From Rickettsiales bacterium (GTDB taxonomy: Bacteria > Pseudomonadota > Alphaproteobacteria > Rickettsiales > UBA3002), in the NCBI GenBank assembly GCA_028281385.1, contig JANQJY010000114.1, forward strand, positions 1-43,004: 43,004 nucleotides of DNA, given 5' to 3'. Below the pieces are notes generated by a model, which ran no database searches, was not told the DNA's origin, and saw only the letters and a list, made by a program, of their open reading frames with translations. Shown here piece by piece: positions 7,108-17,628 of this stretch. The first letter of the stretch is position 1; each line of letters opens with the position of its first letter. Made by a program: the position numbers and the translations under genes.

Positions 7108-8931
7108 ATGTCTGAGACAGACAATCTCCGCGCCTTCCTTTCCCTGCAATCTATCTGTGCGCAGGCCGTCTCGGGCGAAAAGGACATCGAGGTGATTACC
7201 GGCAATGCAGTGTTCTCCGACGCGTTACGACAGCGCAAAACTATTTCCATTTCCCAGGCGCATGCGGAGGATGACGACGACCCGCAGCGTTATATCCGCG
7301 GCCAGGTCGATCTGGCGGCGCTGGTATGGAAATATCACGATCCGGCGATTCATCACCGCCAGCGTCCGCGCGACGAACAGGCGGCAGCGATTTTTGACAC
7401 GCTCGAACAGATGCGGGTGGAGTCGCTGGGCGCCGAGCGCATGCAGGGGGTGAAGGATAATCTCGCCCATCGCATGCAGGTTTACTGCGAGATTCAGGGC
7501 TATGCGCGCCAGTCCGACCGTGCCGAACCGCCATTGGCCGATATCATTTCGCTGATGCTGCGTGAGAAAATGCAGAAGATCAAACCGCCCGCCCCCATCC
7601 GCACGCTGTATAATCTGTGGAAGCCGTGGGTGGAGGAAAAAGCCGGTGAGCGGCTCGATGAGCTGGCTGCCGCCATGCATGATCAAGCAGCCTACGGCAA
7701 GGCCATGCGTCGGTTGTTATCGGATCTGTCGATCCTGGAGGAAGAGGATGGTGCGGGCGCCTCTCCCGAGACAGCGGAAGAGGATCAGAGCGAGGATGGC
7801 GAGCAGGATGGCGAATCACCCGAAGACGAGCAACCGGACTATAACGAAGTCAATACCGCCGAGGGCGGCGGCGAAAAGCAGGAGGGCGGGCAGACATCGC
7901 ACCGGCAGGAACCACAGATGAGCGAGGATGGCGAGCAGACCACCACCGGCGAGCAGGACCAGCATTATGCCCCCAACATGCCGCGCATTACGCCGTTCAA
8001 ACAGACCGCGCCCTATGCGCGCTATACCACCGATTATGACGAGGTGATCGAGGCCGGACAGCTCGCCAGCGCCCAGGAACTGATGGAACTGCGCGCACGG
8101 CTGGAGGAAAAACTGCTGCAATACAACCATGTACATTCACGTCTGGCGACACGGCTGCAGCGCCTGTTACTGGCACGTCAGGCACGCCAGTGGGATTATG
8201 ATCAGGAACACGGGCTGATCGACGCCGCCCGGCTCGCCCGGCTGGTCGCCCGCCCCGACATGACTGAGATTTACAAGATCGAACGCGAGTCCGATTTCCG
8301 CGATACCGTCGTTTCGCTGCTGCTCGATAATTCCGGCTCGATGCGCGGCCGGCCGATTACGCTGGCGGCGATTTCCGCCGACATCCTCGCCACCACGCTG
8401 GAGCGTTGCGGCGTGAAAACCGAAATCCTCGGCTTCACCACACGTGACTGGAAAGGCGGCATGTCACGTAAAAAATGGGAAGCCGGCGGCAAACCCCACA
8501 GCCCGGGCCGTCTCAATGATCTGCGCCATATCATCTATAAATCCGCCGACATGCGCCTGAACCGTACACGCCGCAATCTCGGGCTGATGCTCAAAGACGG
8601 CATCCTCAAGGAAAATATCGACGGTGAAGCCCTGCTCTGGGCGCATGAGCGTCTGCTCGCCCGCCCCGAACAACGGCGCATTCTCATGGTGATTTCCGAC
8701 GGCGCACCGGTCGATGATTCCACGCTTTCGGCCAACGCCTCCGGCTATCTCGACCGGCATCTGCGCGAGGTAATCGAGTGGATCGAAACCCGATCCGACA
8801 TCGAACTGCTCGCCATCGGCATCGGCCATGACGTGACGCGTTATTACGCCAACGCCGTCACGCTCAACGATGCCGACACGCTGGGCAACACCATGCTAAG
8901 CGAGGTGACGAAGCTGTTTGCGGAGCCATAA
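7108..8931 (+). CDS. cobT: cobaltochelatase subunit CobT
   Basis: The 607-aa protein has the CobT layout: an N-terminal domain, a strongly acidic linker at about 210-290 ([19 protein letters not shown] and onward), and a C-terminal von Willebrand A-like domain with the MIDAS motif DNSGS at about 407-411 and the later ISDGAPVDD. CobT forms the ring-shaped co-chaperone partner of CobS that drives metal insertion by CobN. The MIDAS residues look intact, so the subunit should be active. It is the last gene of the 5518-8931 operon. The intergenic region after it contains a PhoB-like array that belongs to the next gene. Confidence 0.96.
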   Translation: MSETDNLRAFLSLQSICAQAVSGEKDIEVITGNAVFSDALRQRKTISISQAHAEDDDDPQRYIRGQVDLAALVWKYHDPAIHHRQRPRDEQAAAIFDTLEQMRVESLGAERMQGVKDNLAHRMQVYCEIQGYARQSDRAEPPLADIISLMLREKMQKIKPPAPIRTLYNLWKPWVEEKAGERLDELAAAMHDQAAYGKAMRRLLSDLSILEEEDGAGASPETAEEDQSEDGEQDGESPEDEQPDYNEVNTAEGGGEKQEGGQTSHRQEPQMSEDGEQTTTGEQDQHYAPNMPRITPFKQTAPYARYTTDYDEVIEAGQLASAQELMELRARLEEKLLQYNHVHSRLATRLQRLLLARQARQWDYDQEHGLIDAARLARLVARPDMTEIYKIERESDFRDTVVSLLLDNSGSMRGRPITLAAISADILATTLERCGVKTEILGFTTRDWKGGMSRKKWEAGGKPHSPGRLNDLRHIIYKSADMRLNRTRRNLGLMLKDGILKENIDGEALLWAHERLLARPEQRRILMVISDGAPVDDSTLSANASGYLDRHLREVIEWIETRSDIELLAIGIGHDVTRYYANAVTLNDADTLGNTMLSEVTKLFAEP

Positions 8932-8951
8932 CAAGCAAGCATTTGTCAACT

Positions 8952-9006
8952 TGTCATCATTCTGTCATGGACTTGTCATGAAACCGTCATAGCGATGCGC
9001 TATGAT
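8952..9006 (+). promoter_or_regulatory. four tandem Pho half-sites and -10 box
   Basis: GTCAT occurs with its G at 8953, 8964, 8975 and 8986, a strict 11-bp phase. The half-sites read TGTCAT three times and CGTCAT once. A -10 hexamer TATGAT follows at 9001-9006, 10 bp after the last repeat, the same distance as in E. coli Pho promoters. PhoB-type control of the 9041 gene is inferred. Confidence 0.65.
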
Positions 9007-9040
9007 GCAACCATAAATTCAAAACAGGAGGTATACTATC

Positions 9041-9412
9041 ATGACCGCAAGTAACTATTTCAGCTTTCTTTTCAACGATTCAACCAAAAACCTGAAACTG
9101 CTCACCGCATTATTCAAAAAGGGCGGCCTGTTCCTGACAGGCTATAGCATGGTAGCATCCATAGCCTTCCTTGCCGCCTCCAGCAGTGTAGTCATGGCAG
9201 TGAATGTATTCGCGCATATCGCCCTGTATGGCATGGCTTTCTATATCGGCGGGCTGGTAATGGAATCCACTCTGAAAACTCGCGATATGACGCAACAGCT
9301 GAACCAGCTGAATAAAACGCAGGCAGCGATTGCTGCAAGTGAAGCGCTTGTCGATGTCGCTCAGACCGACGAGGTGATCAAACAGCAGGAAGCGATCGCC
9401 AAAAAAGCGTAA
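9041..9412 (+). CDS. small membrane protein, 123 aa, unknown
   Basis: I do not recognise the family. Two hydrophobic stretches (about 28-50: GLFLTGYSMVASIAFLAAS, and about 53-72: VNVFAHIALYGMAFYIGGLV) should span the inner membrane. The C-terminal 45 residues are a polar, Gln/Ala-rich helix with coiled-coil heptads (MTQQLNQLNKTQAAIAASEA, then DEVIKQQEAIAKK). AGGAGG precedes ATG 9041. The gene stands alone, with its own Pho-box-like promoter and its own terminator. It is probably made under phosphate limitation, but its role is unknown. Confidence 0.8.
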   Translation: MTASNYFSFLFNDSTKNLKLLTALFKKGGLFLTGYSMVASIAFLAASSSVVMAVNVFAHIALYGMAFYIGGLVMESTLKTRDMTQQLNQLNKTQAAIAASEALVDVAQTDEVIKQQEAIAKKA

Positions 9413-9443
9413 CCCCCAACCAACCATTAAGTAGCAACACAGG

Positions 9444-9472
9444 CGCCGCTTTCATCGAAGCGGCGTTTTTAT
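9444..9472 (+). terminator. rho-independent terminator
   Basis: CGCCGCTT (9444-9451) pairs perfectly with AAGCGGCG (9458-9465) across a six-base loop and is followed by five T residues. It ends the 9041 gene. The rest of 9473-9607, before the end of rpmB, shows nothing I can support. Confidence 0.85.
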
Positions 9473-9607
9473 TTAACTGACTGATAATGCACTATTTTTC
9501 AAGTCAGGCTTATGCCGTTGAGATTTCTTTCGCATTCGCTTCGGTGGACAGGCAGCCGACTGCTCAAGCACAGTTTTTCCGCTTTCGTTGTGGCCTCAGC
9601 CAACAAC

Positions 9608-9895
9608 TCAAGCACTGGCTTTCGCTTTTGCGACTTCTTTTTTCAGCTTGCGGCCTTTTTCAGCCAGTTTGGTCGAAGACATTTTAGTCAGGTAATTATC
9701 GAGTCCGTCATTATGGTCGATCGAGCGCAGCGTATGCGCCGTCACGCGCAACGACACCTTGCGGCCCAGCGCCTCGCTCAACAGGCTGACCTTATGCAGA
9801 TTCGGCATAAAACGCCGGCGGGTTTTACGATGCGAGTGGGAAACGTTATTGCCCGCTTGTACTCCAACACCGGTTAAATCGCATTTACGTGACAT
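9608..9895 (-). CDS. rpmB: 50S ribosomal protein L28
   Basis: The 95-aa protein matches alphaproteobacterial L28: MSRKCDLTGVGVQAGNNVSH, KTRRRFMPNL, a basic central part (LGRKVSLRVTAHTLRSIDH) and a Lys/Ala-rich tail. AAGGAT stands six bases before ATG 9895. It has its own promoter (TTGACG, 17 bp, TAAAAA) and is separated from gyrB by a heptamer-phased repeat. It assembles into the large subunit near the exit tunnel. Confidence 0.97.
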   Translation of the reverse strand: MSRKCDLTGVGVQAGNNVSHSHRKTRRRFMPNLHKVSLLSEALGRKVSLRVTAHTLRSIDHNDGLDNYLTKMSSTKLAEKGRKLKKEVAKAKASA

Positions 9896-9930
9896 GGCTT
9901 TATCCTTTGTCTTTCTCTGACAGACTGCGC

Positions 9931-9959
9931 TTTTTAGTGAGTTATCAGACAGGCGTCAA
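9931..9959 (-). promoter_or_regulatory. rpmB promoter
   Basis: On the minus strand TTGACG (9954-9959) and TAAAAA (9931-9936) are separated by 17 bp. The -35 matches the consensus at five of six positions. Confidence 0.5.
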
Positions 9960-9976
9960 GGGGAAAATGGCTCGTT

Positions 9977-10012
9977 ACATCGTAAAATCGTTATGACGAC
10001 GTAACGACATAA
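9977..10012. repeat. heptamer-phased inverted repeat after gyrB
   Basis: A run of 7-bp-phased variants of cgttaca/cgtaacg forms overlapping hairpins (GTTATG/CATAAC and TCGTTAC/GTAACGA). It abuts the gyrB stop codon and could act as a transcript end. No poly-T tract follows. Confidence 0.45.
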
Positions 10013-12618
<2,606 letters not shown>

Positions 12619-12619
12619 A

Positions 12620-13789
12620 TCAAACAAACAAGCTGTTCTCCTTCACCTTCACCCGTAGATAAGTTTCAGGAGCAGCAGAGAAATCAGCGGCATCGGTGCC
12701 GGTCATAAAACATTGTGCACCAGTGGCATCCAACTCATGAAACAGCTCTTCACGACGCGCCAGATCCAAATGCGCCACCACCTCATCAAGCAGGATGATC
12801 GGCGCCATACCGCACCACTCGGTGCGCGCACGCGCATGTGCCAGCAGAATCGACAGCAGCATCGCCTTTTGCTCACCCGTTGAACAGTTCGCAGCCGGCA
12901 TGTCTTTGAGCACATGCGTCACCTCTAATTCCGTACGATGTACGCCCTGTGTCGTGCGACCGGCGGTGGCGTCGGCCATACGCCGTTCGGCCAGCATGGC
13001 GCTATACGCCTCTTCGATATCAACCGCAGCCATATCCTGTTCCACCTGCAGCTCGGCCATCCCATCCAGCACCAGATGCGCTTTGGGAAAACCGGTCTCC
13101 GATGCCATGATCGCCGCGTTAAGCCGATCGATCAGTTCGACGCGCGCTACGGCAATTGCCACCGCCTGCCCAGCCATACGCCCTTCCAGCACCGTCACCC
13201 AGGTCGGATCGAACCGGCGTTCGCCCAGCAGACGGTTACGCTCGCGCATCACATGTTCATACTCATTCACGCGCGACGCATGTTGCGGATCAAACGCATA
13301 GACCAGTCGGTCGATAAAGCGCCGACGGTCCGACCCGCTGCCGAGAAACAACCCGTCCATCTGCGGCGTCAGCCACGCCATCGCCACATAGCGCGCCAGC
13401 TCCCGCTGCGATTTCGCGCGCTCGCCCTCAATCTTGACCAGGCGTTTTTCACGTTCCGTTGTCTCCGGATCGATCCCCGTGCCAAGCTGGATGACCTCGC
13501 CGTGATGCATCACCTCTGCCGCCACCGCCCAGGGAGTATCGCTACGCGCATGGGCCATCTCACCCAGCTTCGCCTTGCGCAACCCACGCCCCGGCGTCAA
13601 CAACGACAGGGCTTCGAGGAGATTGGTTTTCCCCGCCCCGTTCGGCCCGGTAAGAATGACGGACGCACCCTCGCAGTCAAGCTGCGCATGCGTATAATTG
13701 CGAAAAGAAAACAGTTGCAGTGACTGAATCGCGTGACGCGTGGTTGTTTGCTGATCCGTTCCCGATAACTGGCTGCTAGCTACTGACAA
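12620..13789 (-). CDS. recF: DNA replication and repair protein RecF
   Basis: This SMC-like ABC ATPase loads RecA at gaps together with RecO and RecR. The Walker A motif GPNGAGKT lies at about 48-55, the ABC signature is NCSTGEQKAML, and Walker B is PIILLDEVVAHLD. The length of 389 aa is normal. The start is awkward: no ATG or GTG occurs before the conserved LQLFSFRNY motif, so TTG 13789 is the only standard start. The first 8-10 codons it would add come from a heptamer repeat (13760-13799). The stop of dnaN lies ten bases upstream, so coupling to dnaN is likely. Confidence 0.93.
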   Translation of the reverse strand: MSVASSQLSGTDQQTTTRHAIQSLQLFSFRNYTHAQLDCEGASVILTGPNGAGKTNLLEALSLLTPGRGLRKAKLGEMAHARSDTPWAVAAEVMHHGEVIQLGTGIDPETTEREKRLVKIEGERAKSQRELARYVAMAWLTPQMDGLFLGSGSDRRRFIDRLVYAFDPQHASRVNEYEHVMRERNRLLGERRFDPTWVTVLEGRMAGQAVAIAVARVELIDRLNAAIMASETGFPKAHLVLDGMAELQVEQDMAAVDIEEAYSAMLAERRMADATAGRTTQGVHRTELEVTHVLKDMPAANCSTGEQKAMLLSILLAHARARTEWCGMAPIILLDEVVAHLDLARREELFHELDATGAQCFMTGTDAADFSAAPETYLRVKVKENSLFV

Positions 13790-13799
13790 CTAGCTACTC
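13760..13799. repeat. heptamer-phased repeat at the dnaN-recF junction
   Basis: ctagcta units spaced by seven bases (ctagctactgacaactagct) span the dnaN-recF gap and the first codons of recF. The segment may encode the RecF N-terminus. Confidence 0.45.
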
Positions 13800-14969
13800 T
13801 TACACCCGCATCGGCATGATAACATACAGCGCGCCAACATCCGACGGATCGCGCACCAGCGTCGGCGAAGAGGAATCGGCAAAGACGAACTGTGCCATAC
13901 CGCTTTCGACCTGCGCCATCATATCGAGCAGATAGCGCGAATTGAAGCCAATATCAACCGGATCGGCGCTATAAGTCACCTCCAGTGTTTCCGAGGCCGA
14001 ACCCTGTTCGGCAGCGCTGGCAGACAATGTCAGTTTGCCGGTATCGAGCGCCAGTTTAATACCGCGCGATTTTTCCGAAGAAATCACCGACACGCGATCA
14101 ACCGCCTGAGCAAACACCTTACCGTCCACTTCCATGATCTTGTCGTTCTCAGTGGGAATTACCCGGTCATAATCGGGGAAATTTCCGTCGATCAGTTTTG
14201 AGACCAGCACCGCATTACCGCAAACGAATTTGATCTTGGTATCGGACAGCGAAATCTGAATGCTATCCTCCGACTCTTCAATCAGCTTGATCAACTCACC
14301 GATGGTTTTGCGCGGAATGATGATGCCCGGAATTTCCTGCGCGCCATCGGGAAGGCCAATCTGAATCCGCGCCAGACGGTGTCCGTCGGTCGCCACCGCA
14401 CGCAGCACGCCGGTGCCATCATCTTCAGTCGCATGCAGATAGACGCCGTTAAGATAATAACGGGTTTCTTCCGTCGAAATCGCGAAGCGGGTCTTGTCGA
14501 CCAGCGCCTTGCATTCGGCGGCGGAAATGGTGAAATGATGCGCGAGATCCTCTTCCGACATGATCGGAAAATCATCGACCGGCAGGCAGGATAGCGAAAA
14601 TTTCGACGTGCCTGATTTGATTTTCACCTGTGTGTTATCATCATTACCGGCGATTTCAATCTGCGCGCCGTCGGGCAGTTTGCGCACAATATCGTAAAAG
14701 GTATGCGCCGACACCGTCGTCGCACCTTCCATTTCGATCTGTGTCGGCACCTGCTCCATCACCGCGATATCCATATCGGTCGCAGTCAGTTTCAACAGCC
14801 CGGCCTCAGCCTCCAGTTTCACATTCGACAAAATCGGAATCGTGCCGCGGCGCTCAACCACCGAATGGATATGCCCCAATGCCTTGAGCAATATCGCACG
14901 TTCAATCGTCAGTTTGATTGGAGAGGAGGTCATGACATCATCGTCCAGTTTTTCGGCCAAGTTCGACAT
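13800..14969 (-). CDS. dnaN: DNA polymerase III beta subunit (sliding clamp)
   Basis: The 389-aa protein shows the three-domain clamp: SSPIKLTIERAILLKALGHI, RRGTIPILSNVKLEA, LPDGAQIEIAG, ATDGHRLARIQ, GIIIPRKTIGELIKLIEE, and the C-terminal ending VGALYVIMPMRV (the hydrophobic MPMR-type end that contributes to the ligand cleft). It encircles DNA and tethers polymerase III. AGGAAG precedes ATG 14969; ATG 14933 would give the shorter form seen in many species. It lies 174 bp after dnaA, with a DnaA box in between. Confidence 0.97.
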   Translation of the reverse strand: MSNLAEKLDDDVMTSSPIKLTIERAILLKALGHIHSVVERRGTIPILSNVKLEAEAGLLKLTATDMDIAVMEQVPTQIEMEGATTVSAHTFYDIVRKLPDGAQIEIAGNDDNTQVKIKSGTSKFSLSCLPVDDFPIMSEEDLAHHFTISAAECKALVDKTRFAISTEETRYYLNGVYLHATEDDGTGVLRAVATDGHRLARIQIGLPDGAQEIPGIIIPRKTIGELIKLIEESEDSIQISLSDTKIKFVCGNAVLVSKLIDGNFPDYDRVIPTENDKIMEVDGKVFAQAVDRVSVISSEKSRGIKLALDTGKLTLSASAAEQGSASETLEVTYSADPVDIGFNSRYLLDMMAQVESGMAQFVFADSSSPTLVRDPSDVGALYVIMPMRV

Positions 14970-15045
14970 AGGTTCTTCCTACTTTTGGTAGTATTACGCT
15001 TAACAGTTAGCAGCCCATCCGGCCATTTCAAGCGCATTAGCGCAG

Positions 15046-15054
15046 TTATACACA
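15046..15054 (+). promoter_or_regulatory. DnaA box TTATACACA
   Basis: A match to the DnaA consensus TTATNCACA, 77 bp upstream of dnaN. It could contribute to DnaA control of dnaN. Confidence 0.5.
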
Positions 15055-15059
15055 GCTTT

Positions 15060-15143
15060 TAGAGGGACGTGGGGCGAGGGATGAGGGACGAGTGATTGAC
15101 ATTCATGTCTTCTCGTCCCTCGCCTCTAACCCCTCGCCACTCG
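15060..15143. repeat. heptamer-phased hairpin after dnaA
   Basis: About five gagggac-type heptamers on the left and five gtccctc-type on the right are separated by a short symmetric centre (gacattcatgtc). It forms a long imperfect hairpin that abuts the dnaA stop codon and may end or attenuate the dnaA transcript. Confidence 0.65.
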
Positions 15144-16571
15144 TCAACTCTGCAGCATACGCATCAATAGTTCGATATCTTCGGAAAATTCCGGGTCCTT
15201 ACGGCTAAGTTCCTCGATACGTTTGACCGCATGCATGACGGTGGTGTGATCCTTACCGCCGAATTTGCGGCCGATTTCCGGCAGGGATTTGCTGGTCAGT
15301 TTTTTCGACAGATACATCGCGATCTGGCGCGGACGCGCAATCGCTACCGAACGGCGCGCCGAATGCATGTCGGCGAGTTTGATATTGTAATGCGCCGCGA
15401 CTTTTTTCTGGATATCGTCGATGGTGATACGCTTGTCATGCGCGCGCAGCAGATCGGCGAGCACATCCTGCGTCGATTCGAGCGTGATCGGCGTGCCGAC
15501 CAGCGTGGCATGCGCCACGACCCGGTTCAGCGCGCCTTCGAGCTCACGAATATTGGAAGTGATTTTATGGGCAAGAAATTCGATGACCTTCTGCGGCACA
15601 TCAATGCCCTGCATGTTATCGACTTTTGACTGCAGAATGCTCACGCGCAGTTCAAAACTGGTGGAATGCACATCCGCCACCAGTCCCCAGCCGAGGCGCG
15701 AGCGCACACGCTCTTCCATACCTTCAAGGTCAGACGGCGAGCGGTCACCGGAAATCACCAGCTGTTTATTCTGATCAACCAGCGCATTGAAGGTATGGAA
15801 GAATTCTTCCTGTGTTGAATCTTTGCCGCTGATGAACTGGACATCATCGATCATCAGCACATCGACCGAGCGGAACTGATCCTTGAACGACACCGTATCC
15901 TTGTTTCTCAGCGCACGCACGAACTGATACATGAATTTCTCCGCCGACAGATACATCACCTTGCGCTCGGGCTGGTGGCGGCGGATATACCAGGCGATCG
16001 CATGCATGAGGTGGGTTTTGCCGAGCCCAACACCGCCATAGATAAACAAAGGATTACAGCCGGGAGACACCGTCTCGCTTTCGGCAACGCGGCGCGCGGC
16101 AGCATAGGCGAGCTCATTGGGTTTTCCGACAACGAAATTATCGAAGGTATAGCGCGGATCGAGCGGCGCGGAAATCGGATCATTGGGAAACGCGCCCGTT
16201 TCCAGATCATTCTGCGCCGGCGTATAGGGCAATGCCGTCGCCGGCATATCGGCAAATGATTCCAGAGACGGGCGTGCTCCAGGAGGCTCAGGCCGAACAA
16301 AAATGTCGACCGAGTGAATCGTGCGGTCTTCATTGTTCCAGAAGCGCAGAATATTATCGACGTAATGTGCCAGAATCCACTCACGCATGAAGCGCGTCGG
16401 CACCGTAATCATCACCTGACCGTTTTTCACATCCGCCAGGCGCAGCGGCTGCAGCCAGCTTTTGAAAATCGCCTCACCGTAAGCGGCATGTAACCGTTCT
16501 CGTACCCGTTCCCAACGTTGTTGTTGCTGTTGTTTATATTCGGCGGTTTTTACGTGAGGTCGGGCTACCAT
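15144..16571 (-). CDS. dnaA: chromosomal replication initiator DnaA
   Basis: The 475-aa protein has DnaA domain I ([21 protein letters not shown]), a short linker, the AAA+ domain with Walker [10 protein letters not shown] at 179-187 and Walker [11 protein letters not shown], and domain IV with the DNA-binding signature ([34 protein letters not shown]). It binds DnaA boxes and opens the origin. The N-terminus has a run of six glutamines. The start lies two bases after the stop of the rhodanese gene, so the two are probably translated from one mRNA, with control from the region at 17024-17137, which has two DnaA boxes. Confidence 0.97.
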   Translation of the reverse strand: MVARPHVKTAEYKQQQQQRWERVRERLHAAYGEAIFKSWLQPLRLADVKNGQVMITVPTRFMREWILAHYVDNILRFWNNEDRTIHSVDIFVRPEPPGARPSLESFADMPATALPYTPAQNDLETGAFPNDPISAPLDPRYTFDNFVVGKPNELAYAAARRVAESETVSPGCNPLFIYGGVGLGKTHLMHAIAWYIRRHQPERKVMYLSAEKFMYQFVRALRNKDTVSFKDQFRSVDVLMIDDVQFISGKDSTQEEFFHTFNALVDQNKQLVISGDRSPSDLEGMEERVRSRLGWGLVADVHSTSFELRVSILQSKVDNMQGIDVPQKVIEFLAHKITSNIRELEGALNRVVAHATLVGTPITLESTQDVLADLLRAHDKRITIDDIQKKVAAHYNIKLADMHSARRSVAIARPRQIAMYLSKKLTSKSLPEIGRKFGGKDHTTVMHAVKRIEELSRKDPEFSEDIELLMRMLQS

Positions 16572-16573
16572 TC

Positions 16574-16996
16574 TTATACTTGCTCCCAGGGTAATGTGCT
16601 GGCTTTCCAGCCGTTGATCACACCGCGACGTCCCATGGCATCGCGATCTCCTTCAAAGCCGTCTGCAATGTTGTAACAATGCAGATAACCTTCATTCGTC
16701 ATAGCGATGGCTGCGTCTGCGGAGCGTCCCCCCGTCTTGCATAAAAAATAGAGTGGCGCGTTTACGTTAGGCACGACGGCGCGCAGCTGATCCATAAACA
16801 GCAGGTTCACCTCAAAGGTGGGATAGGTTTTCCAGGAAATCGTCTGGGTTTTCTTGTTAATCGAAGAGAGATTCGGCAGACCGGCGAAGCTCCATTCCGG
16901 CGGGGTGCGCACATCGACCAGCACCGCCTGGGGATCGGAGGCCAGCACATCCCACGCTTCCTGTGGCGATACGTCACCGGCATAGGCTGTTGCCAT
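16574..16996 (-). CDS. rhodanese-like domain protein
   Basis: The 140-aa single-domain rhodanese has the active-site loop FLCKTGGRS, with the catalytic cysteine in the CKTGGR motif, and an N-terminal [21 protein letters not shown]. It probably carries persulfide sulfur; the acceptor is unknown. AAGGAGG precedes ATG 16996, so I use this and not the longer frame to 17023. The C-terminal part ([15 protein letters not shown]) matches the common alphaproteobacterial rhodanese ending. The stop codon is two bases from the dnaA start. Confidence 0.92.
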   Translation of the reverse strand: MATAYAGDVSPQEAWDVLASDPQAVLVDVRTPPEWSFAGLPNLSSINKKTQTISWKTYPTFEVNLLFMDQLRAVVPNVNAPLYFLCKTGGRSADAAIAMTNEGYLHCYNIADGFEGDRDAMGRRGVINGWKASTLPWEQV

Positions 16997-17056
16997 TCTA
17001 TCCTCCTTCAATGCTCGCATCACTTCTCCCTTTTCGAGCCAATAAATCTCTGTTCC

Positions 17057-17099
17057 GTGATCGCACGATCACAGTTCCCTTATCCACAAATGTGGACAA
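17057..17099 (-). promoter_or_regulatory. inverted repeat and two DnaA boxes upstream of rhodanese-dnaA
   Basis: GTGATCG-CA-CGATCAC (17057-17072) is a perfect inverted repeat. TTATCCACA (17080-17088) is a consensus DnaA box, and TGTGGACAA (17091-17099) is a one-mismatch box in the opposite direction. They lie 60-105 bp upstream of the rhodanese start and probably mediate DnaA autoregulation. Confidence 0.6.
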
Positions 17100-17137
17100 G
17101 CCTGTCTATAACTTGCGTTAAAACTTGTGTGGGTGGG

Positions 17138-17407
17138 CTAGGCGGAACCTAACGCTTTCACACGAGCGGAGAGACGACTGACCTTTCTCGACGCCGTTCC
17201 CAATTTGAGAACGCCCTTCGAGACGCCACGCATGATTTCGGGCTCAGCCTGTCTGAGTGCCTCTTTTGCTGCGGTTTGATCACCGCTGCCAATTGCTTTT
17301 TCCACACGTTTGATGAAAGTGCGGATACGACTCATGCGTGCACGGTTAATCTCTGTGCGACGCGTGGTCTGACGAATCCGTTTTTGTGCCGATTTATGGT
17401 GTGCCAT
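17138..17407 (-). CDS. rpsT: 30S ribosomal protein S20
   Basis: The 89-aa protein is typical S20: [21 protein letters not shown] at the start, a long basic helix ([15 protein letters not shown]) and the C-terminal [15 protein letters not shown]. It binds 16S rRNA in the body of the small subunit. It is often next to dnaA in alphaproteobacteria. A clear promoter lies at 17461-17489. Confidence 0.97.
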   Translation of the reverse strand: MAHHKSAQKRIRQTTRRTEINRARMSRIRTFIKRVEKAIGSGDQTAAKEALRQAEPEIMRGVSKGVLKLGTASRKVSRLSARVKALGSA

Positions 17408-17460
17408 ATGATCTTCTCTTTTTCCTTAACACTCTGTTTTGTTCGCTTCCGAGGTGGCCA

Positions 17461-17489
17461 AACCTAGTCGCGTCGGCCATGAGAGTCAA
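17461..17489 (-). promoter_or_regulatory. rpsT promoter TTGACT-17-TAGGTT
   Basis: On the minus strand TTGACT (17484-17489) and TAGGTT (17461-17466) are separated by exactly 17 bp, about 54 bp upstream of the rpsT start. Confidence 0.6.
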
Positions 17490-17628
17490 GCGCATTTGAG
17501 TGAAAAAATGAAATAATTTTGCTTGACGTTCCAGCCCCTGATTTTCTGCGAAAACTGCATTTTTCAGCGCGGGGAAAAACCAGCGGACAACATTGTGGAT
17601 AAGTTTTTTTCCGGGAAAAAATAATTTC
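17490..17628. other. AT-rich intergenic stretch with one DnaA box
   Basis: The stretch contains several A/T runs and a reverse DnaA box TGTGGATAA (17594-17602) close to the mutM stop codon. Together with the boxes at 17080-17099 it is a weak candidate for part of the origin; too few boxes are visible for a firm call. Confidence 0.3.

Noticed and set aside
12938-13723. 261-aa open frame opposite recF
   Set aside because: Antisense shadow; recF has all family motifs.
15060-15143. Heptamer tracts as a CRISPR array
   Set aside because: No 25-40 bp direct repeats with unique spacers and no cas genes.
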